Positions 17,383-25,715 of a DNA stretch of 64,000 nt are shown here, piece after piece (position 1 is the first letter of the stretch; every line of letters begins with the position of its first letter). The stretch comes from Fimbriimonadaceae bacterium (GTDB lineage Bacteria > Armatimonadota > Fimbriimonadia > Fimbriimonadales > Fimbriimonadaceae): contig CP075364.1 of assembly GCA_019454105.1 (NCBI GenBank), forward strand, positions 623,362-687,361, written 5' to 3'. Made by a program: the position numbers and the translations under genes. Below the pieces are notes generated by a model. The model was not told where the DNA came from. It ran no database searches and saw nothing but the letters and a program-made list of their open reading frames with translations.

Positions 17383-18666
17383 CTAGGCTGGAGTCAAGCT
17401 GGCCAGGCTGGCACCGACCCGATGGATCACCTCGTCGATCTGATCCTCCGCGATCACGATCGGAGGCGTGAACCTAAAGGTTCGGTGGCGGGTCTCCTTG
17501 GTCAGCACGCCGTGATGGAGCAACTGGTGCGACAGCTCGTAGCTGTCCACGTGCTCCATGACTTCCATGCCGATCAAGAGGCCCCGGTGGCGCACTTCGC
17601 GAACATGAGGAGAGTCCAAATCCAGGAGGCCCTTGGCCAATCGGTCACCGAGCCGCGAAGCCCTCCCTGCAAAGTCTTCGATCTCCATTTCGGCCAGGGC
17701 CGTCAAGGCGACCACAGAACCAAGCGGGTTGCCACCGAAGGTCGAACCATGGTCGCCGGGCTTGAACACCTCAACCACTTCGCGCCGGCCGACGGCTGCC
17801 GAGACCGGCATGACGCCGCCTCCCAACGGCTTGCCGACAGCCATGAGGTCAGGTTCTGCATCCTCGTATTGCCAAGCGAATCGGCGACCGGTGCGGCAGA
17901 ACCCAGTTTGAACCTCGTCCCAAATCAAGAGAACATTGGAATTGTTACAGATAGAGCGGATTTCTTGCAAATATCCGTCATCTGGAATGATGATCCCACC
18001 CTCGGCTTGGATGGGCTCGGCCAGGAACGCGGCCGTGTTAGGGGTGACGGCCCGCCTCAAGGCGTCAGCGTCGCCAAACGGAATCGATTTGAATCCGGGA
18101 GTGAAGGGTCCGAAGTGCTCCTTGTAGCCTGGCTCCGAGGAGAACCCCACGATCGTTGTGGTCCTCCCATGAAAGTTGCCGTCGCAGACGATGATCTCGG
18201 CCTGATTCTCGGGCACGCCTTTGACCGTGTACGCCCATTTTCGGGCTAGCTTGATGCACGTCTCAACAGCCTCGGCCCCGGTGTTCATGGGGCAAACCAT
18301 GTCCGTGCCGCAGTATTCGGCAAGGCCTTTCAAAAAGAGAGCCACCTCGCTTGTATAAAAAGCCCGGCTCGTGAGGCTCAGTCGGTCGACCTGGTCTTTC
18401 ACCGCCTCGACCACCCTCTCGCTCAGGTGCCCGTGGGCCATCGCCGAATAAGCTCCGACGCAGTCCAAGTACTGCTTGCCGGCCCCGTCCCAAGCGACCG
18501 CCCCGTCGCCTCGGACGATGTTCACCGGCAGGGGCTTGTAGTTGTGGGCTCCGTACCGCTCCGTCATCTGGACGGCTTCAGCGTCGCTCAGTTCTCGGGT
18601 CAGTGCCCCGACTCCTGAGCGGGCGATGGCTTCCCAGAGGGTCGATGGTGGAGTGGCGGGCTTCAT
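17383..18666 (-). CDS. rocD: Ornithine--oxo-acid aminotransferase
   Basis: This class III PLP aminotransferase moves the delta-amino group of ornithine to 2-oxoglutarate, linking arginine and proline metabolism. YGAHNYKPLPVNIVRGDG near the N-terminus is specific to ornithine aminotransferases, as is the following CVGAYSAMAHGH. LLIWDEVQTGFCRTGR supplies the PLP-ring aspartate, and the Schiff-base lysine is in AVGKPLGGGVMPVSA. TFGGNPLGSVVALTAL completes the dimer-interface phosphate loop. I start at MKPATPPST, 17 codons into the longer frame, giving 427 residues. The gene is not next to other arginine or proline genes. Confidence 0.9.
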   Translation of the reverse strand: MKPATPPSTLWEAIARSGVGALTRELSDAEAVQMTERYGAHNYKPLPVNIVRGDGAVAWDGAGKQYLDCVGAYSAMAHGHLSERVVEAVKDQVDRLSLTSRAFYTSEVALFLKGLAEYCGTDMVCPMNTGAEAVETCIKLARKWAYTVKGVPENQAEIIVCDGNFHGRTTTIVGFSSEPGYKEHFGPFTPGFKSIPFGDADALRRAVTPNTAAFLAEPIQAEGGIIIPDDGYLQEIRSICNNSNVLLIWDEVQTGFCRTGRRFAWQYEDAEPDLMAVGKPLGGGVMPVSAAVGRREVVEVFKPGDHGSTFGGNPLGSVVALTALAEMEIEDFAGRASRLGDRLAKGLLDLDSPHVREVRHRGLLIGMEVMEHVDSYELSHQLLHHGVLTKETRHRTFRFTPPIVIAEDQIDEVIHRVGASLASLTPA

Positions 18667-18776
18667 GGCCTCAGTGTGAAGTAAGTGTCGGTCGCTTGTG
18701 AACCCCAGCCCAGCCAAAGACCCGGTTTGTGTGAATTCAGGGCCAAAACACGGAACAACAGATTGGAGGTTGGAGG

Positions 18777-19361
18777 ATGTCTGAAGCGGCGGAAGGAAAG
18801 AAGAAGAAGGGCGGCAAGTTGCCGCTGATCATTGCCCTGGTAGCAGTGCTTGGGGGAGGCGGGTTCTTCATGATGAAGGGCAAAGAGGGGCCCAAGGAGA
18901 AGCCACAGATTGAGCTGGGCGAGATCGTGTCCCTGGGCGAGTTCCTTGTGAACCTGGCCGACGGAGGGGCCTATTTGCGGACCGAGATCTCGGTCCATGT
19001 CGGCAAAGACATGCACCTCGACGACGGCAAGGGCGGCGACGGGCACGGAAAGAAGGCTGATCCTCCGGCTCCGGTCAGGGACGCTGTGATCGAGGTGCTC
19101 TCAAGCCGGTCGATGAAGCAGATCAGCACGCCTGACGGCCGGGCAAAGCTCCGGAAAGACATTGCTGCCGCCATCAACAAGGCCGTCCCCCACCACGAAG
19201 AGGAACAGGACAAAGGGAAGGACAAAGACGGCAAGAAGAAGAAGAAAGAGAAGTCAGACGAGGACCATCATGAGAAGGACGAGATCGTCGACGAGTCGTG
19301 GGACAACCAGCACGGCCCAGTCCTCAAGGTCTACTTCACGAACTTCGCGACCCAGCAGTAA
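18777..19361 (+). CDS. FliL-like flagellar basal-body-associated protein
   Basis: The 194-residue protein has the FliL layout: a short basic cytoplasmic tail (MSEAAEGKKKKGGK), one membrane segment (LPLIIALVAVLGGGGFF, residues 15-31), and a periplasmic domain with LGEFLVNLADGGAYLRTEISV and a C-terminal VYFTNFATQQ strand typical of FliL. The first strand is followed by a Gly/His/Asp loop, and a Lys/Glu/His-rich run of about 40 residues (roughly 140-180) interrupts the domain before the last strand; this is unusual. FliL stabilises stators around the flagellar motor. No flagellar gene is adjacent, so it may serve a different machine. A good GGAGG site lies before the ATG. Confidence 0.8.
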   Translation: MSEAAEGKKKKGGKLPLIIALVAVLGGGGFFMMKGKEGPKEKPQIELGEIVSLGEFLVNLADGGAYLRTEISVHVGKDMHLDDGKGGDGHGKKADPPAPVRDAVIEVLSSRSMKQISTPDGRAKLRKDIAAAINKAVPHHEEEQDKGKDKDGKKKKKEKSDEDHHEKDEIVDESWDNQHGPVLKVYFTNFATQQ

Positions 19362-20649
19362 GCCGACTGGCCAGGGCAACCCAAGGTCCAATACCGATCA
19401 TCAGTAAGAACGGCACGACCGGGTACGCGAACCGGGGGTTGCCAAAGAACAAGCTGACCAGCCCGGCGGTGACCAACAGCACGCCAAGAGGGGTCGCAGG
19501 AAGGGTCGGGGCACCCAAGACCAACCTGACCAGTCCCAGGATCGCGCCGCTTGCGGACAAAACGAGGAGCATCGTCGGAACCTCCTTCGATACCGACGAG
19601 AACCAGAGGAACAAGGGCCTTTGGCTGTCCATGCCAGGGACGATGAGCTCCCTGGGTTTCGTCTGGAACGCCCAGTAGGGAGCGTCGGTTCCAGACAAGA
19701 ACGTCGCCTTTAGCTTCGGGCCAATAAGCCGCAGCGATCGGGCCGGATCGGCCCGGATGGCTTCTATCGCCTTCTGGCGCGAAGCTTTGTCCCTTTCGAT
19801 CTCCCTCATCCCATCGATCTCAGGGGCCAGCTTGGTCGGCGAGGCGTACTTGCCAAACGACGCAGGATGGTGGCCGATCAGGAGGTTGTCCCCCCCATTG
19901 GTGCTGACGAAGACAAAGTGACCGAAGCTCTCAAAGTTCCGGACCGTCCAGGGGACGAGTGTGACGGCCAGGGCCCCATAAACCCAAAGGGCCGCTTTCC
20001 AAGCCGAACCTCGAAACACCTCGCGCTGGTCGTACCATGCCAGGCAAAGCAGCACGACAGCGGGCAGGACGACCGCTTGGGGGCGAACCAAGGTAGCCAG
20101 CCCGAAGACGGCCCCCGCCGATCCTAGCCAAAGCCACTGCCGCGGACGGTAAGCCAAAAGCAAAGCGGTCCCACCCAAGGTCAAGACCGTGAACAGAGGC
20201 TCTGAAGCCAAAATCGAGGAGTAAGCGACCCAAGAAGGGTAGAGAGCCAGCCCCAGGGCGGTCAAGTGAGCGGCCCAAGGATTTGGGAACAGCCTCCGCG
20301 CCACCAGCCAAGAAATCCAGACCGACACGACGGTCAATCCGAGGTTCAGGGTCTTGGCCAGCCAAAGGGAAGGGCCGAACAGAGAGAAGAACACGGCCAA
20401 AAAACCCGGGTAGCCGACCGGCCAATAGGCCGTGGGCGCGCCATCGACGTGATAGCCCTCGCCCGCCGCCAGCGACACGGCCCGGTCGAAATACCAGGCG
20501 AAGTCCGTGACAGGCTGGGTGTCGACCGTGGCGACCCACCAGACTCGGACGGCCACTGCGACCCCGAGGGCGAGAGCGAGCGGCCACAAGCCCCAGATGC
20601 GGCGTAAGCGAGGTTCTTCCGGTGCTGTCTTGCTTCTCAACCGACCCAA
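19336..20649 (-). CDS. ArnT/PMT-like glycosyltransferase family 39 membrane protein
   Basis: The 437-residue protein has about eleven hydrophobic segments. After the first (LWPLALALGVAVAVRVWWV) comes a periplasmic loop with DFAWYFDRA and then YWPVGYPGFLAVFFSLFG, the arrangement of GT39/GT83 (ArnT-like) lipid-linked sugar transferases, in which the loop carries catalytic aspartates. A second hallmark is ATLVRPQAVVLPAVVLL near the middle. The substrate is not predictable. The 3' end overlaps the convergent FliL-like gene by 26 bases. It is divergent from ubiX with 59 bases between. Confidence 0.82.
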   Translation of the reverse strand: MGRLRSKTAPEEPRLRRIWGLWPLALALGVAVAVRVWWVATVDTQPVTDFAWYFDRAVSLAAGEGYHVDGAPTAYWPVGYPGFLAVFFSLFGPSLWLAKTLNLGLTVVSVWISWLVARRLFPNPWAAHLTALGLALYPSWVAYSSILASEPLFTVLTLGGTALLLAYRPRQWLWLGSAGAVFGLATLVRPQAVVLPAVVLLCLAWYDQREVFRGSAWKAALWVYGALAVTLVPWTVRNFESFGHFVFVSTNGGDNLLIGHHPASFGKYASPTKLAPEIDGMREIERDKASRQKAIEAIRADPARSLRLIGPKLKATFLSGTDAPYWAFQTKPRELIVPGMDSQRPLFLWFSSVSKEVPTMLLVLSASGAILGLVRLVLGAPTLPATPLGVLLVTAGLVSLFFGNPRFAYPVVPFLLMIGIGPWVALASRLTAGSRSS

Positions 20650-20708
20650 GCATAGACCTTGGGGCCTGGTGAGGCGCCCGGGCTTCAGCCATCGTAGATA
20701 GGAGGAGC

Positions 20709-21314
20709 ATGGGCACAGGCAAACTGGTCGTAGGAGTGACAGGAGCGAGCGGAGCGATCTACGCCCAGCGGTTCTTGATCCATGCCGCTGAGCAGTTCGA
20801 CCAGGTCTATCTCACCCTGAGTCCCCAGGCGATCGATGTCGCCATGACTGAACTCGGACGTGCCCCTTCGAAAGCGAACTTCGACACGCTGGAGTGGCTC
20901 GGGGAGAGATTCTCGAACATTCACCTGCTTGACGACCGGGACTTTTTCACGCCTCCGGCGAGCGGCTCGTTCCGGCACGACGGCATGGTCATTGTCCCTT
21001 GTTCGATGGGGACAGCGGGAAGGATCGCCAACGGGATCAGCAACGACCTTCTCACTCGCGCCGCCGACGTGTGCCTCAAGGAGCGGCGCCCGTTGGTCAT
21101 TGTCCCAAGAGAAATGCCCTGGAACCTGATCCACTTGCGCAATATGACCGCCCTGGCTGAAGCAGGGGCCACCGTGCTACCGGCGAGTCCGGCATGGTAT
21201 TCCAGGCCCAAGTCCTTCGAAGACTTGGCCGACACCGTCGTAGCCCGGATCCTCCAGTGCCTGGGCGTCGAGCAGAAGATCGTCCGTCAGTGGATGGCCG
21301 AAGACTCGGTCTAA
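20709..21314 (+). CDS. ubiX: Flavin prenyltransferase UbiX
   Basis: UbiX prenylates FMN with dimethylallyl phosphate to make the cofactor of UbiD-family decarboxylases. The 201 residues show the flavin-binding start VVGVTGASGAIYAQR, VPCSMGTAGRIANGISNDLLTRAADV with the family-typical serine and RPLVIVPREMPWNLIHLRNM, all diagnostic of UbiX/Pad1. TAGATA and GGAGG lie just upstream of the ATG. No ubiD is nearby. It opens a run of genes on the same strand with short gaps, so it may be cotranscribed with the membrane cassette that follows 25 bases downstream. Confidence 0.95.
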   Translation: MGTGKLVVGVTGASGAIYAQRFLIHAAEQFDQVYLTLSPQAIDVAMTELGRAPSKANFDTLEWLGERFSNIHLLDDRDFFTPPASGSFRHDGMVIVPCSMGTAGRIANGISNDLLTRAADVCLKERRPLVIVPREMPWNLIHLRNMTALAEAGATVLPASPAWYSRPKSFEDLADTVVARILQCLGVEQKIVRQWMAEDSV

Positions 21315-21339
21315 CGACTTCAGGTAGAACCACGATCGG

Positions 21340-21774
21340 ATGGAGCCGCTCGAATGGGAAGTCCGCATGTGGGAAAGGGTTCCCGGAAAGCGGCCGATCC
21401 TTTTGTCCGTCGCGCTGGCCGTGGCGCTGATCGGTCAGTGGTACACCAAGAGTTGGCTTGTGGGCCTTGCCGCCTTCATGGCGATCGTCGCAACGACGGC
21501 GGAGATGTGGTTCCCTCTGAAGTACCGCCTCGATGAGAACGAAGCCCGCGTCCGGTGTGGACTGAGCGTCACCGCGATCCGTTGGGCCAATATCAAGCGT
21601 CTGATAGAAGTCGAGGGTGGGATCAGGCTCTCGCCTCTGGATCGCGCGAGCCGATTGGACGCTTTTCGTGGAGTCCATTTGCGGTTTGCGGGCAACGAGG
21701 AGACGGTATTGGGCAAAATACGCGCACTTTGGCAACGACATGTTCGGGTTCTGGGAGAAAGAGCTGACGCCTGA
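21340..21774 (+). CDS. Small membrane protein with PH-like C-terminal half
   Basis: The 144 residues contain a basic N-terminus, two hydrophobic segments (ILLSVALAVALIGQWY and LVGLAAFMAIVATTAEMWF) and a soluble C-terminal half with strands such as YRLDENEARVRCGL and TAIRWANIKRLIEV. That pattern resembles bacterial PH-like membrane proteins (YdbT/DUF2244-type), but the match is loose. TAGAAC ends nine bases before the ATG. The last 35 bases overlap the next gene in another frame. Its place directly before the four-gene membrane cassette suggests it belongs to the same operon. Confidence 0.7.
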   Translation: MEPLEWEVRMWERVPGKRPILLSVALAVALIGQWYTKSWLVGLAAFMAIVATTAEMWFPLKYRLDENEARVRCGLSVTAIRWANIKRLIEVEGGIRLSPLDRASRLDAFRGVHLRFAGNEETVLGKIRALWQRHVRVLGERADA

Positions 21775-22030
21775 AGAGGAGGACCAGTTGATCGAGCGCG
21801 CCGCCTCGGCGATCGCCAAGCGCGGGCTCGAAGCACCGGCCATCCTCTTCTTTGAAATGCACAGGCCATTGGCCAATGTTGGTGGTCATCTGATGGTCGC
21901 GAGTTCGGCCTTCCTCGTCCCGTTCTTTGGGCGTGACCAGGTGGACGACTACAGCCGACTCTTGTCGAAGCCGGCGTCCGTAGACCGGTTGATCCAGCGC
22001 TTGGAGTCTCAAGCGCAAGGAGCTACCTAG
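21740..22030 (+). CDS. Small soluble protein of unknown function
   Basis: The ATG chosen gives MFGFWEKELTPEEEDQLIER and 96 residues; the longer frame upstream lies inside the previous gene. The sequence is helical and charged at the start, then has the mostly hydrophobic stretch APAILFFEMHRPLANVGGHL and ASSAFLVPFFG, and a charged C-terminal helix (VDRLIQRLESQAQ). No family is recognised by eye. It overlaps the preceding gene by 35 bases and is followed after 7 bases by the first cassette gene, so translation is probably coupled and it may be a soluble accessory of the membrane complex. Confidence 0.6.
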   Translation: MFGFWEKELTPEEEDQLIERAASAIAKRGLEAPAILFFEMHRPLANVGGHLMVASSAFLVPFFGRDQVDDYSRLLSKPASVDRLIQRLESQAQGAT

Positions 22031-22037
22031 ACCTCAC

Positions 22038-23072
22038 ATGCAATATCTCGACACAGGGTGGTTCGGGGTCGCGTTCGTGGCGCTCCTCGTCTTCTTCCTC
22101 CTCTTCAACATCATTCGAGCCGACAGAGGCGGCAAGCAGCTCTACATCCGCCGGATCCCGGGCTTGAACGCCATTGACGACGCGATCGGGCGCGCGACTG
22201 AAATGGGAAGGCCGGTGTTCATGGTGCCCGGCATCGGCGACCTCAACGCGATTTCGGTCCAGGCGATCAACGTCTTTGCTCATGTCAGCAAACTCGCGTC
22301 TCAGTTCGGCACCCCGATCCGGATCTGTATCGCCAACGCCGCCGTCTATACGGTCGCCCAAGAAGTCATCCGCGACGTGTACCAAAAGCAGGGCATGATC
22401 GACCGCTACGACGTGGACTCGGTGCGGTTCGTCAGCGACCGTCAGTTCGCCTTCGCCGCCGGCGTCAGCGGCCTGCTGATCCGCGAGAAGGCCGCGGCGA
22501 CGTTCCTTCTCGGAGAGTTCTTTGCCGAGTCGTTGATCTTCGCCGAGACGGCCAATTCGCTCGGTGCGATCCAAGTCGCGGGTTCGACCCAGACGTCGCA
22601 GACGCCGTTCTTCGTCGCCGCCTGCGACTATGTCTTGCTCGGCGACGAGTTCTATGCCGCCAGCGCCTATCTGACCCGCCAGCCGATCTTGGTCGGTTCG
22701 CTCGTCGGACAGGACTGGTGCAAGATCTTAGTGGCCGGATTCGTCTTGGTCGGGGCACTGGCGAACAGTGCCGAACGGACGCAGGTGGCGACCGTCACCA
22801 GAGCCGGATATCTCGACACGATCAGTCCCGAACAGATCGCCAGCGAAGCCGAAGCCTTGGGGGTTACCGAGTCGATCTACAGAGCCAGAGTGGCCAGCGC
22901 CCAAGTCGAAGTGCCGGTCAAGGAAGAGAGGGCTTCGAACCCGAAGCTCAACAAGAAGGCGCGCAATGAAACAAGCTTCTTCCGCTTGTTCAGTCCGATG
23001 ATCTCGAAGGAAAGCCTAACGATCGTAAGGCCTCAAAAACCGACAGTCGAACCCGAAGGAGAAGGCGAATGA
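22038..23072 (+). CDS. DUF6754-like membrane protein, cassette gene A
   Basis: The 344-residue protein has one N-terminal membrane segment (GVAFVALLVFFLLFNII, residues 10-26), then a soluble domain beginning FMVPGIGDLNAISVQAINVF and continuing through IRICIANAAVYTVAQEVI and SGLLIREKAAATFLLGEFFA, a second hydrophobic stretch near residues 210-240 (ILVGSLVGQDWCKILVAGFV) and a basic C-terminal tail. I recall this type as DUF6754, whose function is unknown; that name is from memory and needs a profile search. Its stop overlaps the next start by four bases (ATGA), so translation of genes A to D is coupled. Confidence 0.75.
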   Translation: MQYLDTGWFGVAFVALLVFFLLFNIIRADRGGKQLYIRRIPGLNAIDDAIGRATEMGRPVFMVPGIGDLNAISVQAINVFAHVSKLASQFGTPIRICIANAAVYTVAQEVIRDVYQKQGMIDRYDVDSVRFVSDRQFAFAAGVSGLLIREKAAATFLLGEFFAESLIFAETANSLGAIQVAGSTQTSQTPFFVAACDYVLLGDEFYAASAYLTRQPILVGSLVGQDWCKILVAGFVLVGALANSAERTQVATVTRAGYLDTISPEQIASEAEALGVTESIYRARVASAQVEVPVKEERASNPKLNKKARNETSFFRLFSPMISKESLTIVRPQKPTVEPEGEGE

Positions 23073-23998
23073 TGCCCTGGCTCGCTCAAGCAGACCCGCG
23101 CCTGAACATGTGGGCGTTGCCGCCCTACAGCCCCCAGCTCTGGATCGCAGTGATCGCGACAGTCTTGGTCGGCATCCTGCTCGTTTTTGGGCTGACATTC
23201 CTTCCGACGAACCTGAGGCGGCCGATCGTCACCGTGATGACGTTCCTGGCCGGATCGTTCTACGTTGGGCTGTGGCTGTGGCCACAGCCGGTCGCTAAAG
23301 TCGAGACCGACCTTCCCCGAGACATGGTCGAATCGGTCGGCTTCTGGTTTCAGGACGCACAGCAGGCTCTCGCCAACGTCGCGAACATCCTGACCGCATT
23401 CCTCTTGCTGCTGGGGATGTACTCGCTTCTCAGGATCCACCTGGGCCGCATCAGCAAGAAGCACCCAGACCGGGCCTTTAGCGTCGTCCTGATCATCTCG
23501 ATGTTCTTGATCGTGATCTTCGGATACGCGGACTGGCGGATGAGGACCTTCCTTGACCCGCAGAACCTGCTGGAGCTGAAGACCAACTGGACTATCTGGA
23601 ACCACGGGCGAGACATTCTGTTCGACGGGTTGCTCATGCAAATGGACGCGGCGATGTTCTCTCTGATCGCGTTCTTCATCCTGTCGGCCGCGTTCAGGGC
23701 GTTCCGAATCCGCTCGGTCGAAGCGACCGTTATGATGGTCAGCGCCTTGATCTTGATCATCAGTCTGATGCCGCTGGTCATCTACCAATCCGAAATGCTG
23801 ATCAAGGCATGGTTCCCGAACCCGTCACCTGGCTCCTTCAATCCGGAGAACTACAAGATCGGGACGATCGCCGGTTGGGTCAAGTCGAACCTGCAGACAC
23901 CGAGCCTGCGAGCCGTGGAGTTCGGAGTCGGGCTAGGGGCCCTGGCGATGGGGTTGCGGCTCTGGCTCGGGCTTGAAAAGGGAGGCGTCAGCGTATGA
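23069..23998 (+). CDS. Polytopic membrane protein, cassette gene B
   Basis: The 309 residues carry about seven hydrophobic helices: LWIAVIATVLVGILLVFGL, PIVTVMTFLAGSFYVGLW, ANILTAFLLLLGMYSLL, FSVVLIISMFLIVIFGY, MFSLIAFFILSAAFRAF, VMMVSALILIISLMPLV and a weaker C-terminal one around FGVGLGALAMGLRLWLGL. Loops are short and there is no domain that I recognise. The start ATG overlaps the stop of gene A and the stop overlaps the start of gene C, both as ATGA. The gene probably makes the integral core of a complex with A, C and D. Function unknown. Confidence 0.75.
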   Translation: MMPWLAQADPRLNMWALPPYSPQLWIAVIATVLVGILLVFGLTFLPTNLRRPIVTVMTFLAGSFYVGLWLWPQPVAKVETDLPRDMVESVGFWFQDAQQALANVANILTAFLLLLGMYSLLRIHLGRISKKHPDRAFSVVLIISMFLIVIFGYADWRMRTFLDPQNLLELKTNWTIWNHGRDILFDGLLMQMDAAMFSLIAFFILSAAFRAFRIRSVEATVMMVSALILIISLMPLVIYQSEMLIKAWFPNPSPGSFNPENYKIGTIAGWVKSNLQTPSLRAVEFGVGLGALAMGLRLWLGLEKGGVSV

Positions 23999-24963
23999 GG
24001 CGGAAACAGAACTTCTGGGACGAGATCCAATTCATTGACAGACGATGGCTCTACCTTGTGTTGGGCGTGTTCCTCGTGCTCGGCCTGAACCTGAAGTGCG
24101 CCGTCAGCAACGTATGCGCCGAAGAGGGCAAAGACTTCTACGCGACCGTGATGAAGGTTCCAGAGGGCGGCACCGTCTTGATTCAGTCCGACTGGACGAC
24201 CTCGACCCGCGGCGAGAGCCAGGGGCACCTGGAGTCGTTGCTCCGGATCCTGATGACGAAAAGGGTCAAGTTCCTGATCTACACATTTGCCGACCCTCAG
24301 GCCCCCCAGGTCTGGCGCAACGTGATCCGGGTGATCAACGAGGAGCGCGAGAGCCAAAATCTGCCGGTCTATCGGCCATGGGTCGACTACATCGACGTCG
24401 GGTACTTCGCGAACGCTGAAGGCTCGAGCATCGCCGTCCGGAACGACATCCGACGGTTCTTCAGCCGTCAAGTCAAGGACGACAAGGGGATCAACAGGAG
24501 CATCTTTGAGTCGCCGGTGATGACCAAGATCAACAAAGTCGGCGACGCCGACCTCTTCGTCATCGTCACGGCGTCGGCCACCCTCGATGTGGCGGTGCAA
24601 AGACTTTCAGACCGAGTCAACATGGCCGCAATGGTGACGGGCGTCATCGGTCCGACGGCACTGACGTTCTACCAGTCCGGGCAGCTCAAAGGCGTCGCCA
24701 TCGGGCTGAAGGGCGTCTACGACACAGAGTACATGATGGCAAACGGGCTCAACACCCCTGGCCCGGACGGAAAGATCGTCGTCGAATATGACAGGTCCGA
24801 AGCACCCGTCCCCAAGATCACGGAAGGGAAGACCCTTGCCAGGGGAGCCAGCTATATCGTGGCCCTCCACTTTGCGTTGGGCTTAGTCATCTTTGCCGTC
24901 GTGGTCGGAAACATCGCTATGTTCGCAAGCCGCGCGGCGAACAAGGGAGGCAAGCGACGATGA
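23995..24963 (+). CDS. Bitopic membrane protein with large soluble domain, cassette gene C
   Basis: The 322-residue protein is anchored at both ends: WLYLVLGVFLVLGLNLKCAV near residues 16-35 and ALHFALGLVIFAVVVGNIA near 295-313. Between them lies a soluble domain of about 250 residues with LESLLRILMTKRVKFLIYTF, NVIRVINEERESQNLPVY and VYDTEYMMANGLN. It has alternating strands and helices, suggesting a Rossmann-like alpha/beta fold, but no nucleotide motif is visible. A single cysteine pair sits just after the first anchor (KCAVSNVC). It shares ATGA overlaps with genes B and D. Function unknown; it may be the extracytoplasmic or cytoplasmic effector part of the complex. Confidence 0.75.
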   Translation: MRRKQNFWDEIQFIDRRWLYLVLGVFLVLGLNLKCAVSNVCAEEGKDFYATVMKVPEGGTVLIQSDWTTSTRGESQGHLESLLRILMTKRVKFLIYTFADPQAPQVWRNVIRVINEERESQNLPVYRPWVDYIDVGYFANAEGSSIAVRNDIRRFFSRQVKDDKGINRSIFESPVMTKINKVGDADLFVIVTASATLDVAVQRLSDRVNMAAMVTGVIGPTALTFYQSGQLKGVAIGLKGVYDTEYMMANGLNTPGPDGKIVVEYDRSEAPVPKITEGKTLARGASYIVALHFALGLVIFAVVVGNIAMFASRAANKGGKRR

Positions 24964-25712
24964 ATCTGGTGACCATCGACTTCATCAAACTGACGCTGGG
25001 CGTCCTGGCGACGATCGGCCTCTATTCGGTCCTTTACCAAGAGACGAAGATCTACCGCTTCTTCGAGCACGTCTTCCTCGGTTTGGCCGCTGGTTATGCG
25101 CTCGTGGCCGTTTGGACCGAGACGCTCTATGTCAACTGGTGGAGCCGCATGTTCGGCTCGTTCGCCGAAGACGGTACCACCATGGCCGAACCTGGAAGAT
25201 GGGCTTATGCGATCCTCTTGCCGATCGGCCTCATGGCTTACTTCGTCTTCAGCAAGAAGAACAACTGGATGAGCCGGATCCCGATCGGCATCATCCTAGG
25301 CATGTGGGCTGGGCAGCAAGTCTTCATCTGGTGGAACACCTACGGGCCCCAGATCAACGCGACGATGCAGCCGCTCGTCCCGACGACCTGGGACACCTGG
25401 TTCGTGCCTTATATGGTCGGTATGGAACCGGCCCAAGCCGCCGAGATTCGGGCCAATATCCACCTGAGCCAGGCCATCACGAACTTCATCTTCCTCCTGA
25501 CCTTCCTTTCCGCCTTCAGCTACTTCCTCTTCAGCTTTGAGCTCAAGGGCAAGTTCATGCTCGGCTTCAATCGCATGGGCCGTTGGTTCCTGATGATTGG
25601 CTTTGGCGCTATCTTCGGCAGCACAGTCATGGCCCGGTTCGCGTTGGCCATTGACCGGTTGTCCTTCATCTTTGTCGAATGGGCCCAGGCGGCTAGCCGG
25701 TTCTTCGGTTAA
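24960..25712 (+). CDS. Polytopic membrane protein, cassette gene D
   Basis: The 250 residues have about six membrane helices: FIKLTLGVLATIGLYSVLY, VFLGLAAGYALVAVWTETL, WAYAILLPIGLMAYFVF, IPIGIILGMWAGQQVFIWW, AITNFIFLLTFLSAFSYFLF and FLMIGFGAIFGSTVMARFAL. Charged residues cluster on short loops. No enzyme motif is visible. The start overlaps gene C by ATGA and the next gene, recO, begins three bases after the stop, so recO could be translated from the same message. The pattern of three strict ATGA junctions in A to D points to a fixed-ratio complex. Confidence 0.75.
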   Translation: MNLVTIDFIKLTLGVLATIGLYSVLYQETKIYRFFEHVFLGLAAGYALVAVWTETLYVNWWSRMFGSFAEDGTTMAEPGRWAYAILLPIGLMAYFVFSKKNNWMSRIPIGIILGMWAGQQVFIWWNTYGPQINATMQPLVPTTWDTWFVPYMVGMEPAQAAEIRANIHLSQAITNFIFLLTFLSAFSYFLFSFELKGKFMLGFNRMGRWFLMIGFGAIFGSTVMARFALAIDRLSFIFVEWAQAASRFFG

Positions 25713-25715
25713 TCC

